Assembly (NCBI RefSeq): GCF_000262305.1 | Contig: NC_017910.1 | Location: 744,001 to 808,000, forward strand | Length of the DNA: 64,000 bases | Direction: 5' to 3' | Source: Shimwellia blattae DSM 4481 = NBRC 105725 | GTDB lineage: Bacteria; Pseudomonadota; Gammaproteobacteria; Enterobacterales; Enterobacteriaceae | Shown here: positions 16,726 through 25,512 of the stretch, piece after piece | Position numbering within the stretch: the first letter of the stretch is position 1 | Layout of the letters: each line of letters begins with the position of its first letter | Made by a program: the position numbers and the translations under genes | The notes under the pieces: model-generated | Seen by the model: only the letters and a program-made list of their open reading frames with translations | The model's database searches: none | Told to the model about the DNA's origin: nothing

Positions 16726-17537
16726 TGCGGCTTCCAGGCATAGTAAAAGTAGTTATCGCAATAGCTAAACGGGTTGTCTTCGTGCATGGCGCAGTGGGCG
16801 AGGAACACCCGGCCAAGGCCGTTGGTCTCCAGCCGGTCGCCGTAGAAGAAGACGAAACGCTCCCCGGGCCTGCCGCCGATGCGCAGGCGCTGGCGCACCT
16901 GGTCAAAATTCCTGACGTAAGCATTGGCTGAGACTGAGCGCAGCATCTCGTCACTGGCCTGTAGCTCGCACTGGCTGTGGCTGATGTGTGTCAGGCTGAT
17001 AGGGCGCGCCACCCGTGCGCTGACAAGCGTAAACACCACCAGCAGCAACGCCATGATCAGCAGGCAGCCACCGGCGAGATACCAGCACCTGGCGCGGGAG
17101 TGCCAGCGGGCGGCGGGCGGTGTCCGGGGTTCTGCTGCGTCTTGCGCCACCAGCGGCTCTGGCGGGGCAGCCGGGGCGGCCGGGGCCACAGGGGCAGGCG
17201 GCGCGTCGGCCAGTATTTCGATGCTGAGATCCTGGTTGAGTTGCAGCATGCCGCGCGACACGGTGACGATAATGTTATCGATATCGTAGTGGCGGAAGGT
17301 TTTTCGCAGCATGCTCAGATACTGGTTGAGATTGCTGTTGGAAGAGGTCAGCCCGTTATCGTCCCAGACTTTTTTCAGCACCTCATCGCGGCTGACAACG
17401 CCGGTGTGGCGCAGGAAAAAATAGAGTAGTGCGCTGGCAGTGATGGATAGCTGGCTATCCGGTTCATCGCTGTCAGGTAGCGTCAGTGTGCCGTCCGTTG
17501 CATCATAAATAAGACGGGCATTGATGTTGTAGCGCAT
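16722..17537 (-). CDS. ToxR/CadC-like membrane-bound transcription regulator
   Basis: A 271-residue one-component regulator. Residues 1-100 are an OmpR-type winged helix (LLYFFLRHTGVVSRDEVLKKVW, NLNQYLSMLRKTFR), then an Ala/Pro-rich linker (about residues 115-145), one membrane helix (CWYLAGGCLLIMALLLVVFT) and a periplasmic domain of about 95 residues. It lies just upstream of the choline microcompartment operon on the same strand, with no other regulator for that operon in view, so it is a candidate controller; this is inference from position. Confidence 0.8.
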   Translation of the reverse strand: MRYNINARLIYDATDGTLTLPDSDEPDSQLSITASALLYFFLRHTGVVSRDEVLKKVWDDNGLTSSNSNLNQYLSMLRKTFRHYDIDNIIVTVSRGMLQLNQDLSIEILADAPPAPVAPAAPAAPPEPLVAQDAAEPRTPPAARWHSRARCWYLAGGCLLIMALLLVVFTLVSARVARPISLTHISHSQCELQASDEMLRSVSANAYVRNFDQVRQRLRIGGRPGERFVFFYGDRLETNGLGRVFLAHCAMHEDNPFSYCDNYFYYAWKPQ

Positions 17538-17558
17538 CGCGGCCTCAATCTACGTGCT

Positions 17559-18131
17559 TCACGTGGGAAGCGTCATTTTTGTCAGATTATTCACCAGTGA
17601 CTGGCGGTGTTCACGGCTCATCGTGCGTCCTTCGGTGAGCTCTGATAACCAGATACCATCGGCGGCATAGCGCACCAGGGTGCCGGTCGGGCCGTTGTCG
17701 AGTGCATCCCCCCGGGCCAGGTGCCCCAGCATCCAGTCGCGCCAGCATTTGCGCAGTACCGGCTCGTCTGGCATGGCCAGCGACAGTACCATCAGCTGGC
17801 GGCTTTCGTGGGTGCCGGTGAGCGCCGGGTTGGAGAGATAGCGTAAATAGGCGCGGGTAAAGCGCCCGTGAGTGATGTTGTCGGCGGCCATCAGCTCGCC
17901 TATCGCCTGCTCCATAATGTCCAGCAGCCGGGTGAACAGGGCGAAGATCAGCGCCTGTTTATTCGGAAAGTGGTACAAAAGCCCGCCCTTACTGACCCCG
18001 GCCTCGCGGGCGACAGCATTGAGCGAGAGCGCGGCAATACCGTCGCGCCCGGCAATCAGTGCTGCGGACTCAAGCAACTGGCGGTGCAGGCGGATAGGGT
18101 CTTTTTTACGGTGCTGGGTTTCCGTGGTCAT
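17559..18131 (-). CDS. TetR family repressor
   Basis: A 190-residue TetR-type repressor. The N-terminal helix-turn-helix is clear (AALSLNAVAREAGVSKGGLLYHFPNKQAL, residues 34-62); the C-terminal ligand domain has no assignable ligand. A near-perfect 26-base palindrome starts six bases before its ATG and must overlap its own ribosome site, so it is most likely self-repressing. The divergent neighbour is asrA, 373 bases away. Similarity to the choline repressor BetI is limited to the HTH. Confidence 0.88.
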   Translation of the reverse strand: MTTETQHRKKDPIRLHRQLLESAALIAGRDGIAALSLNAVAREAGVSKGGLLYHFPNKQALIFALFTRLLDIMEQAIGELMAADNITHGRFTRAYLRYLSNPALTGTHESRQLMVLSLAMPDEPVLRKCWRDWMLGHLARGDALDNGPTGTLVRYAADGIWLSELTEGRTMSREHRQSLVNNLTKMTLPT

Positions 18132-18136
18132 GGCGA

Positions 18137-18162
18137 AATCATACCGACCAGACGGTATGATT
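18137..18162. promoter_or_regulatory. Palindromic operator for the TetR repressor
   Basis: Ten-base perfect arms (AATCATACCG and CGGTATGATT) around a six-base spacer. Position directly before the tetR start and the length of the palindrome are typical for a TetR-family self-operator. Confidence 0.75.
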
Positions 18163-18166
18163 CTTT

Positions 18167-18180
18167 TTGATCACTATCAA
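18167..18180. promoter_or_regulatory. FNR-type box in the tetR-asrA divergent region
   Basis: TTGATCACTATCAA matches the FNR consensus TTGAT-N4-ATCAA at every fixed base. It lies 5 bases from the TetR palindrome and 324 bases before asrA. It could serve the tetR promoter, or asrABC through a long leader. The remainder of the interval to 18504 is AT-rich; I saw no other clear signal in it. Confidence 0.6.
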
Positions 18181-18504
18181 TATGAGAAGAAGCTGACCGG
18201 GCGGGATAGCGTTATTGGGCGAAGGCTCACAAACTGCTTATCCGGGGGGGCTTACCGGCAGCCATGAGCATTTACCCGGCACTTTTTATCTTTATTTATA
18301 ATTTGATCTGGCCCGGATTTTTATCCTGTGACTGTCGGAATTTTATGATAGCCATCACTTTATATTTTTTATGACCGGTAATTATTTTCTGGTTAATTGT
18401 TTTAGTGGTATGCAGAACCATTTTTTTATATTAACCGGCACCCGGTGGCGAATGTTACCCTGCTAAAAGATGAATATCTTTTAAAAATTGTCACGGAGTG
18501 AACC

Positions 18505-19548
18505 ATGGCTATTAAAATAACGCCGGAAGAGTTTAATGTGCTTATCCGGCGGCTGAGCAAAAATCAGCGTGTTTTTGCCCCTTCAGCAGAGTTTCGCGGC
18601 GGGCGGTTTTCTGATACAGATAATGTTATTTATCATGAGATTAGCGACTGGGGAGAGCTGGTATGGAAAGAAAAATCCCATATGTCGCCCAATACGATCC
18701 TCGCCCCAATCACTGAGACCCTTTTCTACTTTAATAAAGACACTATCCAGATAGCCGATGTCGACACCACGCCGGTAGTTATTTTTGCCCGCGCCTGCGA
18801 TATTAATGCGCTTTCCCGTCTTGATTATATGTATTTAACGAATGGGAATAATTCCGATTACAGTTACCAGCGTATTCGCGAACATATTCACATCATTTTA
18901 ATGGAGTGTGAAGCGAGTTTTGAAAACTGCTTTTGCGTATCCATGGGGACCAATAAGACCGACAACTACAGTGCGGCGATGCGCTTTAGTGACGCAGGCG
19001 CAAGCGTCAGCCTGAATGACACCTTCCTGGAAGAGGCGCTGGCCGGGCTTGGGGAGCCGGTTGACTACACCCCCGGGTTTGTCAGCGAAAACCCGGTGAA
19101 GGTCGCCACCCCGGATAGCCAGTGCGATGACCCGCAAAAAATCCGCGAGATTCTGATCAATCACCCCCTGTGGGAGGAATACCATAAGCGCTGCATCAGC
19201 TGCGGGCGCTGCACTGTCAGCTGCCCTACCTGCACCTGCTACAGCGTCTTTGATGTGGCCTATGAAGAAAACCCACAGCGCGGCGAGCGCCGCCGCCAGT
19301 GGGCCAGCTGTGTGGTTCCCGGCTTTAGCGATATGGCAGGGGGGCACGGCTTCAGGGAGAAAGCGGGGGAGCGGTTGCGCTACCGCGCACTGCATAAAGT
19401 GAACGATTACAAGTCCCGCAACGGCATTGAACACATGTGTGTGGGCTGTGGACGCTGCGACGATCGTTGCCCTCAGTACATTAAGTTCTCTCTTATTATC
19501 AACAAGATGACTGACGCAGTCCGCCAGTCTGTGGATAAGGAAGCCTGA
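18505..19548 (+). CDS. asrA: Anaerobic sulfite reductase subunit A
   Basis: A 347-residue iron-sulfur subunit passing electrons to the sirohaem subunit of the NADH-dependent, dissimilatory-type sulfite reductase. Two 4Fe-4S motifs sit near the C-terminus: CISCGRCTVSCPTC and CVGCGRCDDRCP. Sequence and length match Salmonella AsrA. GGAG seven bases before the ATG. First gene of asrABC; asrB starts four bases after its stop. Confidence 0.96.
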   Translation: MAIKITPEEFNVLIRRLSKNQRVFAPSAEFRGGRFSDTDNVIYHEISDWGELVWKEKSHMSPNTILAPITETLFYFNKDTIQIADVDTTPVVIFARACDINALSRLDYMYLTNGNNSDYSYQRIREHIHIILMECEASFENCFCVSMGTNKTDNYSAAMRFSDAGASVSLNDTFLEEALAGLGEPVDYTPGFVSENPVKVATPDSQCDDPQKIREILINHPLWEEYHKRCISCGRCTVSCPTCTCYSVFDVAYEENPQRGERRRQWASCVVPGFSDMAGGHGFREKAGERLRYRALHKVNDYKSRNGIEHMCVGCGRCDDRCPQYIKFSLIINKMTDAVRQSVDKEA

Positions 19549-19551
19549 TTT

Positions 19552-20370
19552 ATGTCGCACTGTTCCTGTCAGTCTCACAAGCAGCACAGCCTGTTGCCCG
19601 CTGTGCACCGTATTCTCTCTATTACCCGGCATACCCCTCTTGAGTGGAACTTCCGCGTTGCGGTGGATTACCCGGCGCAACTGGGGCAATTTGTTGAAGT
19701 CTCCCTGCCTGGCGTGGGTGAGGCGCCGATTTCCGTTTCGGACTGCGGCGAAGGCTGGATGGATCTGCTGATCCGCAAAGTGGGCCAGGTGACTAACGCG
19801 CTGTTTACCCTCAAAGAGGGCGACAATGTCTGGCTGCGTGGTTGTTACGGCCATGGCTACCCCCTGGATGCTTTTAAACACAAGCCGCTGCTGATTGTGG
19901 CCGGGGGCACCGGGGTTGCGCCGGTCAAAGGGCTGATGCGCTATTTCGTTGAACACCCGGATGAAATTGCCAGCATGGATATGATCCTGGGTTATAAAAA
20001 CCGCGACTGCGTGCTTTATAAAGAGGAGATGGCCGGCTGGTCGGGCAAACATAACCTGATCCTCACCCTCGACGAAGGCGAAGCCAGCGACGCGTACCAG
20101 ATTGGCCGGGTAACCGACCGGTTACAGGAGCTGGTGCTGCGCTCGCCGGAAACGATGCAGGCCATCGTGGTGGGGCCGCCGGTGATGATTAAATTTACCG
20201 TACAAATGCTGCTGGAGAAGGGGTTAACCGCAGAGCAGATCTGGGTGGACTACGAACGCCGGATGGCCTGCTCAGTAGGGAAATGTGGCCATTGCCGTAT
20301 GGGGGATATCTACGTGTGTGTTGATGGCCCGGTATTTAACTACGCCACCGCGCAGGCATTCGCGGACTGA
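19552..20370 (+). CDS. asrB: Anaerobic sulfite reductase subunit B (flavin/NADH)
   Basis: A 272-residue ferredoxin-NADP reductase-like subunit taking electrons from NADH. Seen: a FAD-binding barrel in the first 100 residues, the nucleotide loop AGGTGVAPVKGLMRYF, and a C-terminal 2Fe-2S site (CSVGKCGHCRMGDIYVC), as in dihydroorotate dehydrogenase electron-transfer subunits. Middle gene of asrABC. Confidence 0.96.
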   Translation: MSHCSCQSHKQHSLLPAVHRILSITRHTPLEWNFRVAVDYPAQLGQFVEVSLPGVGEAPISVSDCGEGWMDLLIRKVGQVTNALFTLKEGDNVWLRGCYGHGYPLDAFKHKPLLIVAGGTGVAPVKGLMRYFVEHPDEIASMDMILGYKNRDCVLYKEEMAGWSGKHNLILTLDEGEASDAYQIGRVTDRLQELVLRSPETMQAIVVGPPVMIKFTVQMLLEKGLTAEQIWVDYERRMACSVGKCGHCRMGDIYVCVDGPVFNYATAQAFAD

Positions 20371-20380
20371 GGAGCACGCC

Positions 20381-21391
20381 ATGAGCATTGATGTTGATAT
20401 TATTAAAGCCCGGGCGAAGAACGAATATCGCCTGTCGAAAGTACGCGGCGAGGCGATGGTCAGCGTGCGTATCCCGGGGGGGATCCTGCCTGCCCACCTG
20501 CTGACCGTTGCCCGCGATATCGCCGAGACCTACGGTAACGGGCAAATCCACCTGACCACCCGGCAAAAGCTGGCGATGCCCGGCATCCGCTATGAAGATG
20601 TGGACAAGGTGAACGCGGCGCTGGAGCCGTTTATCCGCGAAATCGAAATGGAGCTCTGCGAGGTCGACGTCGCCGATCCTAAAGCGGGTTATCAGGCCAT
20701 TGGCGGGCGGAATATTGTGGCCTGCCAGGGGAACCGCATCTGCCAGAAGGGCAATACGGACACCACCGGCCTGGCTTACCGGCTGGAAAAGCTGGTCTAC
20801 CCCAGCGACTACCACCTGAAAATTGTGATTGCCGGTTGCCCGAATGACTGTGCGAAGGCGTCAATGGCGGATCTGGGCATTATTGGCGTGGCGAAAATGC
20901 AGTTCCACGCGGATCGCTGTATCGGCTGCGGGGCGTGCGTTAAAGCCTGTAGCCACCATGCGGTTAACTGCCTGGCGCTGAAAAACGGCAAAGCGGTGAA
21001 GGAAGCCTCTGCCTGTATTGGCTGTGGCGAGTGTGTGCTGGCCTGCCCGACCCTGGCCTGGCAGCGCAGACCAGAGCAGCTCTGGCAGGTTCGCCTGGGG
21101 GGCCGCACCAGTAAGAAAACCCCGCGAGTGGGGAAAATTTTCCTTAACTGGGTCACTGAAGATGTTATCCGCCAGGTGATTGTTAACCTGTTTGAATTTG
21201 AAAAAGAGATGCTTGACGGCAAACCGGTGTACCTGCACATGGGGCACTTAATCGACAAGGGCGGATACCTGCGCTTTAAACAGCGGGTGCTGGACGGGGT
21301 AACCCTGAACCCGGATGCCATGGTCGCTGAGCGTATCTACTGGGCGGAAGATGAATCGGTCGCGCGGATCCACGTAAAACCGGTCGCGTAA
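20381..21391 (+). CDS. asrC: Anaerobic sulfite reductase subunit C (sirohaem)
   Basis: A 336-residue catalytic subunit reducing sulfite to sulfide. The sirohaem-4Fe-4S cysteines are in CQGNRICQKG and AGCPNDCAKA; a two-cluster ferredoxin insert follows (CIGCGACVKACSHH and CIGCGECVLACP). ATG 20381 has GAGGA upstream and begins MSIDVDIIKARAKNEYRL, the known family start. A stable terminator follows. Confidence 0.96.
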   Translation: MSIDVDIIKARAKNEYRLSKVRGEAMVSVRIPGGILPAHLLTVARDIAETYGNGQIHLTTRQKLAMPGIRYEDVDKVNAALEPFIREIEMELCEVDVADPKAGYQAIGGRNIVACQGNRICQKGNTDTTGLAYRLEKLVYPSDYHLKIVIAGCPNDCAKASMADLGIIGVAKMQFHADRCIGCGACVKACSHHAVNCLALKNGKAVKEASACIGCGECVLACPTLAWQRRPEQLWQVRLGGRTSKKTPRVGKIFLNWVTEDVIRQVIVNLFEFEKEMLDGKPVYLHMGHLIDKGGYLRFKQRVLDGVTLNPDAMVAERIYWAEDESVARIHVKPVA

Positions 21392-21419
21392 CGGCGGATA
21401 CCCGAAGGTAAACCACACA

Positions 21420-21445
21420 GGGGGGCATTAGCCCCCCTTCCTGTT
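21420..21445 (+). terminator. Terminator of asrABC
   Basis: Seven-base GC stem (GGGGGGC / GCCCCCC) with an ATTA loop, followed by TTCCTGTTT. It lies 29 bases after the asrC stop. Confidence 0.75.
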
Positions 21446-21572
21446 TCTGGCGCCCGGCAATTTATATCAGCCGCTATCTGCGCATTTGCCGCGTAAATAA
21501 GACTATATCCTGGTCATTACCCGCCAGGAATTTAATGAAAAGTGAATATTCAGCGGATATGGCCGGTTAATT

Positions 21573-21588
21573 TGTGAAACCAGTCACG
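21573..21588. promoter_or_regulatory. CRP-type site upstream of the TSUP transporter gene
   Basis: TGTGA-N6-TCACG, one base from the CRP core consensus, centred about 142 bases before the next gene. It suggests catabolite control of the transporter-kinase-regulator cluster. Apart from this, 21446-21722 is AT-rich; I saw no other clear element. Confidence 0.55.
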
Positions 21589-21722
21589 CGAACAGGGCGT
21601 ATTTTTATTCTTCTGTGACGGGAATATCACTATCACCTGTCTGCTCATCTGCCTGTTGGTCGATCAACTACCCGGACTCCCCGGATTGTTATGATGATGA
21701 AAATTAACCAAGGGGAAGAGAT

Positions 21723-22466
21723 ATGCCACTACTATTAATTGCATGTGCCGCCGGAACCCTATTTCTGGGTGGCTTTGTTCAGGGGATGGTTGGCTTCGGG
21801 CTGGGAATGGTTTCGGTGCCACTTCTGTCTTTATTCCTGGATGTCAAAATGGCGATACCGATAGCCACCGTTTTTGGCTGGCTGATTACTATTCCGGTCT
21901 GTATTAAGATGCGCCAGTATATTAATTACAAACTGGCCTTTATTCTTTATATCCCGGCGATTGTCGGTATCCAGTTTGGCGGCGAGTTACTTAAAAATGT
22001 TAACTCCGCATATATTCTGCTGGCCATGGGGGCGGTGCTCATCCTTGTTGGCGGCTCGACGTTGATTAACCGGCCTATCCGCGTGAAAGGCGGCTTGCCT
22101 TCGGCGATAACCTGCGGGCTGTTATCCGGGGTGCTGGGCGCGAGTGCCGGGGAGTCTGGTCCGCCGATCATTACCTACATGAACTGCCTGAAAGATAACG
22201 CGAACCGGATAAAAGCCACCACTAACTTCTACTTCTTTATGGCGATGCTGACCGTTATCTTCAAACTGTTCAGTAACGGGGTAATTACCCACGATGTTGG
22301 CGTTATCACCGCCTGGTCGATTCCCGGAATGCTGATTGGCGGATTTATCGGGATGTATTTCTTCGATTACGTGCAGCAAAAAAATATCGATGTGAAGAAA
22401 ATCATGAACTTTACCATTCTGATTCTCGGTGCTGTCATTGTGTTAAAAGGGTTTTCCCACCTTTAA
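21723..22466 (+). CDS. TSUP (TauE/SafE) family membrane transporter
   Basis: A 247-residue inner membrane protein with about eight hydrophobic segments, in two repeats each opening with a glycine-rich motif (GGFVQGMVGFGLGMVSVPLL and SGVLGASAGESGPPIITYMN). This family exports or imports sulfur-containing anions such as sulfite, sulfoacetate or taurine, and some organic acids. It lies between asrABC and an acid-sugar kinase gene, 24 bases ahead of the latter. A sulfite or sulfonate substrate is suggested by the family and the neighbours but not proven. Confidence 0.85.
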   Translation: MPLLLIACAAGTLFLGGFVQGMVGFGLGMVSVPLLSLFLDVKMAIPIATVFGWLITIPVCIKMRQYINYKLAFILYIPAIVGIQFGGELLKNVNSAYILLAMGAVLILVGGSTLINRPIRVKGGLPSAITCGLLSGVLGASAGESGPPIITYMNCLKDNANRIKATTNFYFFMAMLTVIFKLFSNGVITHDVGVITAWSIPGMLIGGFIGMYFFDYVQQKNIDVKKIMNFTILILGAVIVLKGFSHL

Positions 22467-22490
22467 AACGTTAATATTCAGGTGATGTAT

Positions 22491-23732
22491 ATGAGCAAAT
22501 TTATCGTTATTGCTGATGATTTTACAGGTGCGAACGACACCGGTATGCAGTTTTTCAACCAGGGGTGCAGTGTGAGCGTCTCTCTGGATAAAACCCATAC
22601 CGAAACCCAAAGTGATATTACGGTTTACAATACCGACAGCCGCAGTATGCCGCCCGATATGGCAAAACAGGTGATTACCAGCGTCACCACCCATTGCGCG
22701 ATTGATAACGCCACGTTTATTTATAAAAAAATAGACGCCACCTTCCGGGGGAATATTGGCGCGGAAATTGACGCACTGCTTGGCAGTACGCCGTTTCATT
22801 TTGCCGTGCTGTGCAGCGCGCTGCCGGATAAGCAGCGCACCGTGGAAAAGGGGAAGTGCCTGTACCGTGGCCAGGGGGTTACCCGCAGCGAGTTTGCCAC
22901 CGATCCCAAAACGCCGGTGGTCAGTGATTCCATCGCTGAGATTATTGCCTGCCAGTCCGCGCTGCCGGTGCAGTGTGTGGATGCCGCAGGGCTGGCGGCG
23001 GCCATTTGTCAGGCCCGGGCGCACCCGGAGAATAAGGTGATTATTGTCGTGGATGCGGCCACGAATGATGACCTGGCCCGTATCGGTAACACCCTGGCGG
23101 CCACCCTGGATGGGGGGATTCTGATTGGCTCATCCGGGCTGGCCGCGCACCTGCCTGCGGGGATGTACCTTAAAAAGCCAGACTACCCAAGCCTGGTGGT
23201 GGCCGGGAGTATCAGCCCGGTGACCATTAACCAGATCGCCCGGGCAGCAGAAGAGGGCGTGGCGACGGTGTATTTTGTCGACATCAGGGAGATCATGACC
23301 AACCTTGATTATATGGATCAGTGTGTTACTGATATTCTCGGTATTCTGAATAAAGGTGAAAACTGTATTATACAGTCGTCAAAATCAGCCGCAGAGCGGT
23401 TTAACATTGATGCCAACTGTAAATTATATGAAATGTCGCGCTCTGAATTTGCTGACTATATTTCCGGATTTTTAGGTAATCTGGCCTCATCCATTATTCA
23501 CCGGTGCCAGTTATCCGGGGTGCTTTTTACCGGCGGGGATATTGCCATCTCCTGTGCTGCGGCGCTGGGCAGTAAAAGCTACACCATAAAAGGTGAAATA
23601 TTACCTTGTATTCCGGTAGGTTATCTTGACGGTGTCGGCCGGGTGTTTATTGCCACCAAGGCTGGTAGCCATGGCGATGATGATGCTATAGTGAACGTTA
23701 TTGAATTTTTCCGAAAAGAATATCACCGCTAA
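22491..23732 (+). CDS. DUF1537 four-carbon acid-sugar kinase family protein
   Basis: A 413-residue kinase of the YgbK/OtnK/DtnK family that phosphorylates four-carbon sugar acids such as D-threonate or D-erythronate. The N-terminal substrate domain begins IVIADDFTGANDTG, the family hallmark; the C-terminal ATP site includes FTGGDIAISCAAALG and the ending IATKAGSHGDDDAI. ATG 22491 follows CAGGTG with good spacing. The usual partner (PdxA2-type dehydrogenase or OtnC/OtnI) is not next to it, so its product's fate is unclear. It comes between a TSUP transporter and a DeoR regulator. Confidence 0.87.
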   Translation: MSKFIVIADDFTGANDTGMQFFNQGCSVSVSLDKTHTETQSDITVYNTDSRSMPPDMAKQVITSVTTHCAIDNATFIYKKIDATFRGNIGAEIDALLGSTPFHFAVLCSALPDKQRTVEKGKCLYRGQGVTRSEFATDPKTPVVSDSIAEIIACQSALPVQCVDAAGLAAAICQARAHPENKVIIVVDAATNDDLARIGNTLAATLDGGILIGSSGLAAHLPAGMYLKKPDYPSLVVAGSISPVTINQIARAAEEGVATVYFVDIREIMTNLDYMDQCVTDILGILNKGENCIIQSSKSAAERFNIDANCKLYEMSRSEFADYISGFLGNLASSIIHRCQLSGVLFTGGDIAISCAAALGSKSYTIKGEILPCIPVGYLDGVGRVFIATKAGSHGDDDAIVNVIEFFRKEYHR

Positions 23733-23748
23733 ATATTCAGGGGGGAGC

Positions 23749-24492
23749 ATGTCATCACATAATCAGACGCTCCGGCATCAGCGAAAGATTTTGCAGCTCC
23801 TGTATGAGAACACATCATTAAGCGTGCGCGAAATTAGCGAGCGGTTAAATATATCCGGCAGTACCGTGCGGCGTAATCTTGCCGCGCTGTCTGCCATGTA
23901 TTCCAATATAAAGAAAGTGCACGGTGGTGTGGAGATTGATGCCTTTGTCAGCCACCGTAACCACAACAGAAATGCGGTTGATCCTCACCTTATCACGCGT
24001 GCGGCGGGCAAGGTTACCCCGGGTGACCTTGTCTATCTTGATAGCGGCGAAACCGCACTGCTGCTAGCCGAGGCCATTTGCCAGTGCAGTATTACCGTGG
24101 TGACGATAGACCTCAAAATCGCCTCGCTAATGAAAGACTTTAACCGCACTGTGCTTATTGGCGGCAGCATGGAGCGTAACTGCGATTTTACCACCGGCCC
24201 GGAGGCGCTATCCCAGCTGGCGCAATACCGGTTTGATGTCGCCTTTATCTCAACCAACTGTTTTGATCTGGTCCACGGTGTTACTGCCCCCCATGTGGAT
24301 AACGCACGGTTAAAACAGCAGGTGCTGGCCCACAGCGCCAGAAAATACCTGATTGCCGAAGGCCACAAGTTCAATAAATTCTCCCTGCACCCGGTGGCCG
24401 CCCTGCAGGATTTTGACGCCATTATTACCGATGGCACGATCCCTGAGTTAACGCTGGAGATGCTGGAGAGCTGCGCTGTCACGCTGGAGTAG
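23749..24492 (+). CDS. DeoR family transcription regulator
   Basis: A 247-residue DeoR-type regulator: N-terminal HTH (SVREISERLNISGSTVRRNLAAL) and a C-terminal phosphosugar-sensing domain (YLDSGETALLLAEAI, ending ITDG). DeoR regulators usually sense a phosphorylated sugar, here perhaps the product of the preceding kinase, 16 bases upstream. ATG 23749 has GGGGGAG upstream. Confidence 0.88.
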   Translation: MSSHNQTLRHQRKILQLLYENTSLSVREISERLNISGSTVRRNLAALSAMYSNIKKVHGGVEIDAFVSHRNHNRNAVDPHLITRAAGKVTPGDLVYLDSGETALLLAEAICQCSITVVTIDLKIASLMKDFNRTVLIGGSMERNCDFTTGPEALSQLAQYRFDVAFISTNCFDLVHGVTAPHVDNARLKQQVLAHSARKYLIAEGHKFNKFSLHPVAALQDFDAIITDGTIPELTLEMLESCAVTLE

Positions 24493-24534
24493 GGGGGATA
24501 GCTGGCGGGCAGCCTGGGCCACCCGCCGGGGAAA

Positions 24535-25419
24535 TCAGCGCTGGTGTTTCCAGGGCTGATTTTCTGTCAGCCACGGCAGCGCGTCTTTTTTACGGCTCAT
24601 GGCGTTTTTCAGCACGACCGGCTGGTCAGCACTTTCCCAGGAGTAGTACAGGCGGGAAGTGGCGGTGTCGATTTCAGTCAGCATCAGCACGGTTGGCTGG
24701 GCGCTCTGTTTCAGGGCGCGGACAGTCTGCTGCATCTGCTCGCTGTTGGCGTTATGGCTGGTGATCTCCAGCTGGGCGACTTTGACGGTCTGGTCATCAA
24801 ACTGGTAGTTTTTCGCGTCTTTATCCAGCAGCTCTGTCGGGGTGTAATCGCTGAGATCGGTCTTGGCATCCAGCAGCTGGCGGGTAAAGGTGGCGCGATC
24901 AATGCTGGCAATGGCAAACAGCACATCCACCGCCTGGCGATCCAGATCTGTGGTGGTAGACGAGGTCAGCGCAACGGTATCGCTCAGAATGGCGCCCAGC
25001 ATCAGAATGGCCTGCGTGTTGGAAACTGGCATATCGGATTCCAGCATAATTTGCTGCCACAGTACGGTGCAGCAGCAGCCCAGCGGTTTCACACAGATAT
25101 CCGCCGGCTCTTTGGTCATGACGGTACCCAGGCGGTGGTGATCGATGATCCCGCGGATCTGGGCATCAGCCAGGGTCGCAGGCCCCTGCTCAAATTCACT
25201 GAAATCCACCAGCCAGACATCGCGATCGGTGAGATCGTCGGTGAGCAGCGCCGGCGCTTTTACGCCCGCCTGCGCCAGGACAAAACGGGTCTCCGGGTTG
25301 ATCTCGCCCAGACGAAACGCCTGGCTCTTCTTACCGCGAAACGCCAGCCAGTCAGCCGCCACAATGGCAGAGCAGATGCTATCGGTATCGGGGTTCAGGT
25401 GGCCAAAAACATACAACAT
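24535..25419 (-). CDS. ppaC: Manganese-dependent (family II) inorganic pyrophosphatase
   Basis: A 294-residue DHH-family pyrophosphatase hydrolysing PPi to phosphate with Mn2+ or Co2+. Family motifs: GHLNPDTDSICSA at residue 6, DFSEFEQGP, and the DHH motif IDHHRLGT; the C-terminal DHHA2 domain ends with SRKKDALPW. This class is typical of Firmicutes and some marine bacteria and is rare in Enterobacteriaceae, which normally rely on family I Ppa, so it may be acquired. It has a hairpin-bearing leader. Confidence 0.92.
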   Translation of the reverse strand: MLYVFGHLNPDTDSICSAIVAADWLAFRGKKSQAFRLGEINPETRFVLAQAGVKAPALLTDDLTDRDVWLVDFSEFEQGPATLADAQIRGIIDHHRLGTVMTKEPADICVKPLGCCCTVLWQQIMLESDMPVSNTQAILMLGAILSDTVALTSSTTTDLDRQAVDVLFAIASIDRATFTRQLLDAKTDLSDYTPTELLDKDAKNYQFDDQTVKVAQLEITSHNANSEQMQQTVRALKQSAQPTVLMLTEIDTATSRLYYSWESADQPVVLKNAMSRKKDALPWLTENQPWKHQR

Positions 25420-25473
25420 ATAAAATCCTGTCAGGTCAGTGCTGCGCAGCGGGCAAGTCCGCGGCGCCTCGTA

Positions 25474-25512
25474 GCAAAAAACAAACAACGGGCCGTCAGG
25501 GCTGACAACCCG
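25474..25512 (-). terminator. Terminator-like hairpin in the ppaC leader
   Basis: On the minus strand the stem CGGG..GTCAG / CTGAC..CCCG is followed by TTGTTTGTTTTTT. It lies 55 bases before the ppaC ATG, too close for a separate promoter to fit easily, so it may be an attenuator read through when ppaC is expressed. It could also simply end the upstream transcript. Confidence 0.6.

Noticed and set aside
17559..18131. Naming the TetR regulator BetI because of the nearby choline operon.
   Set aside because: Likeness is limited to the common HTH, and no bet genes are present.
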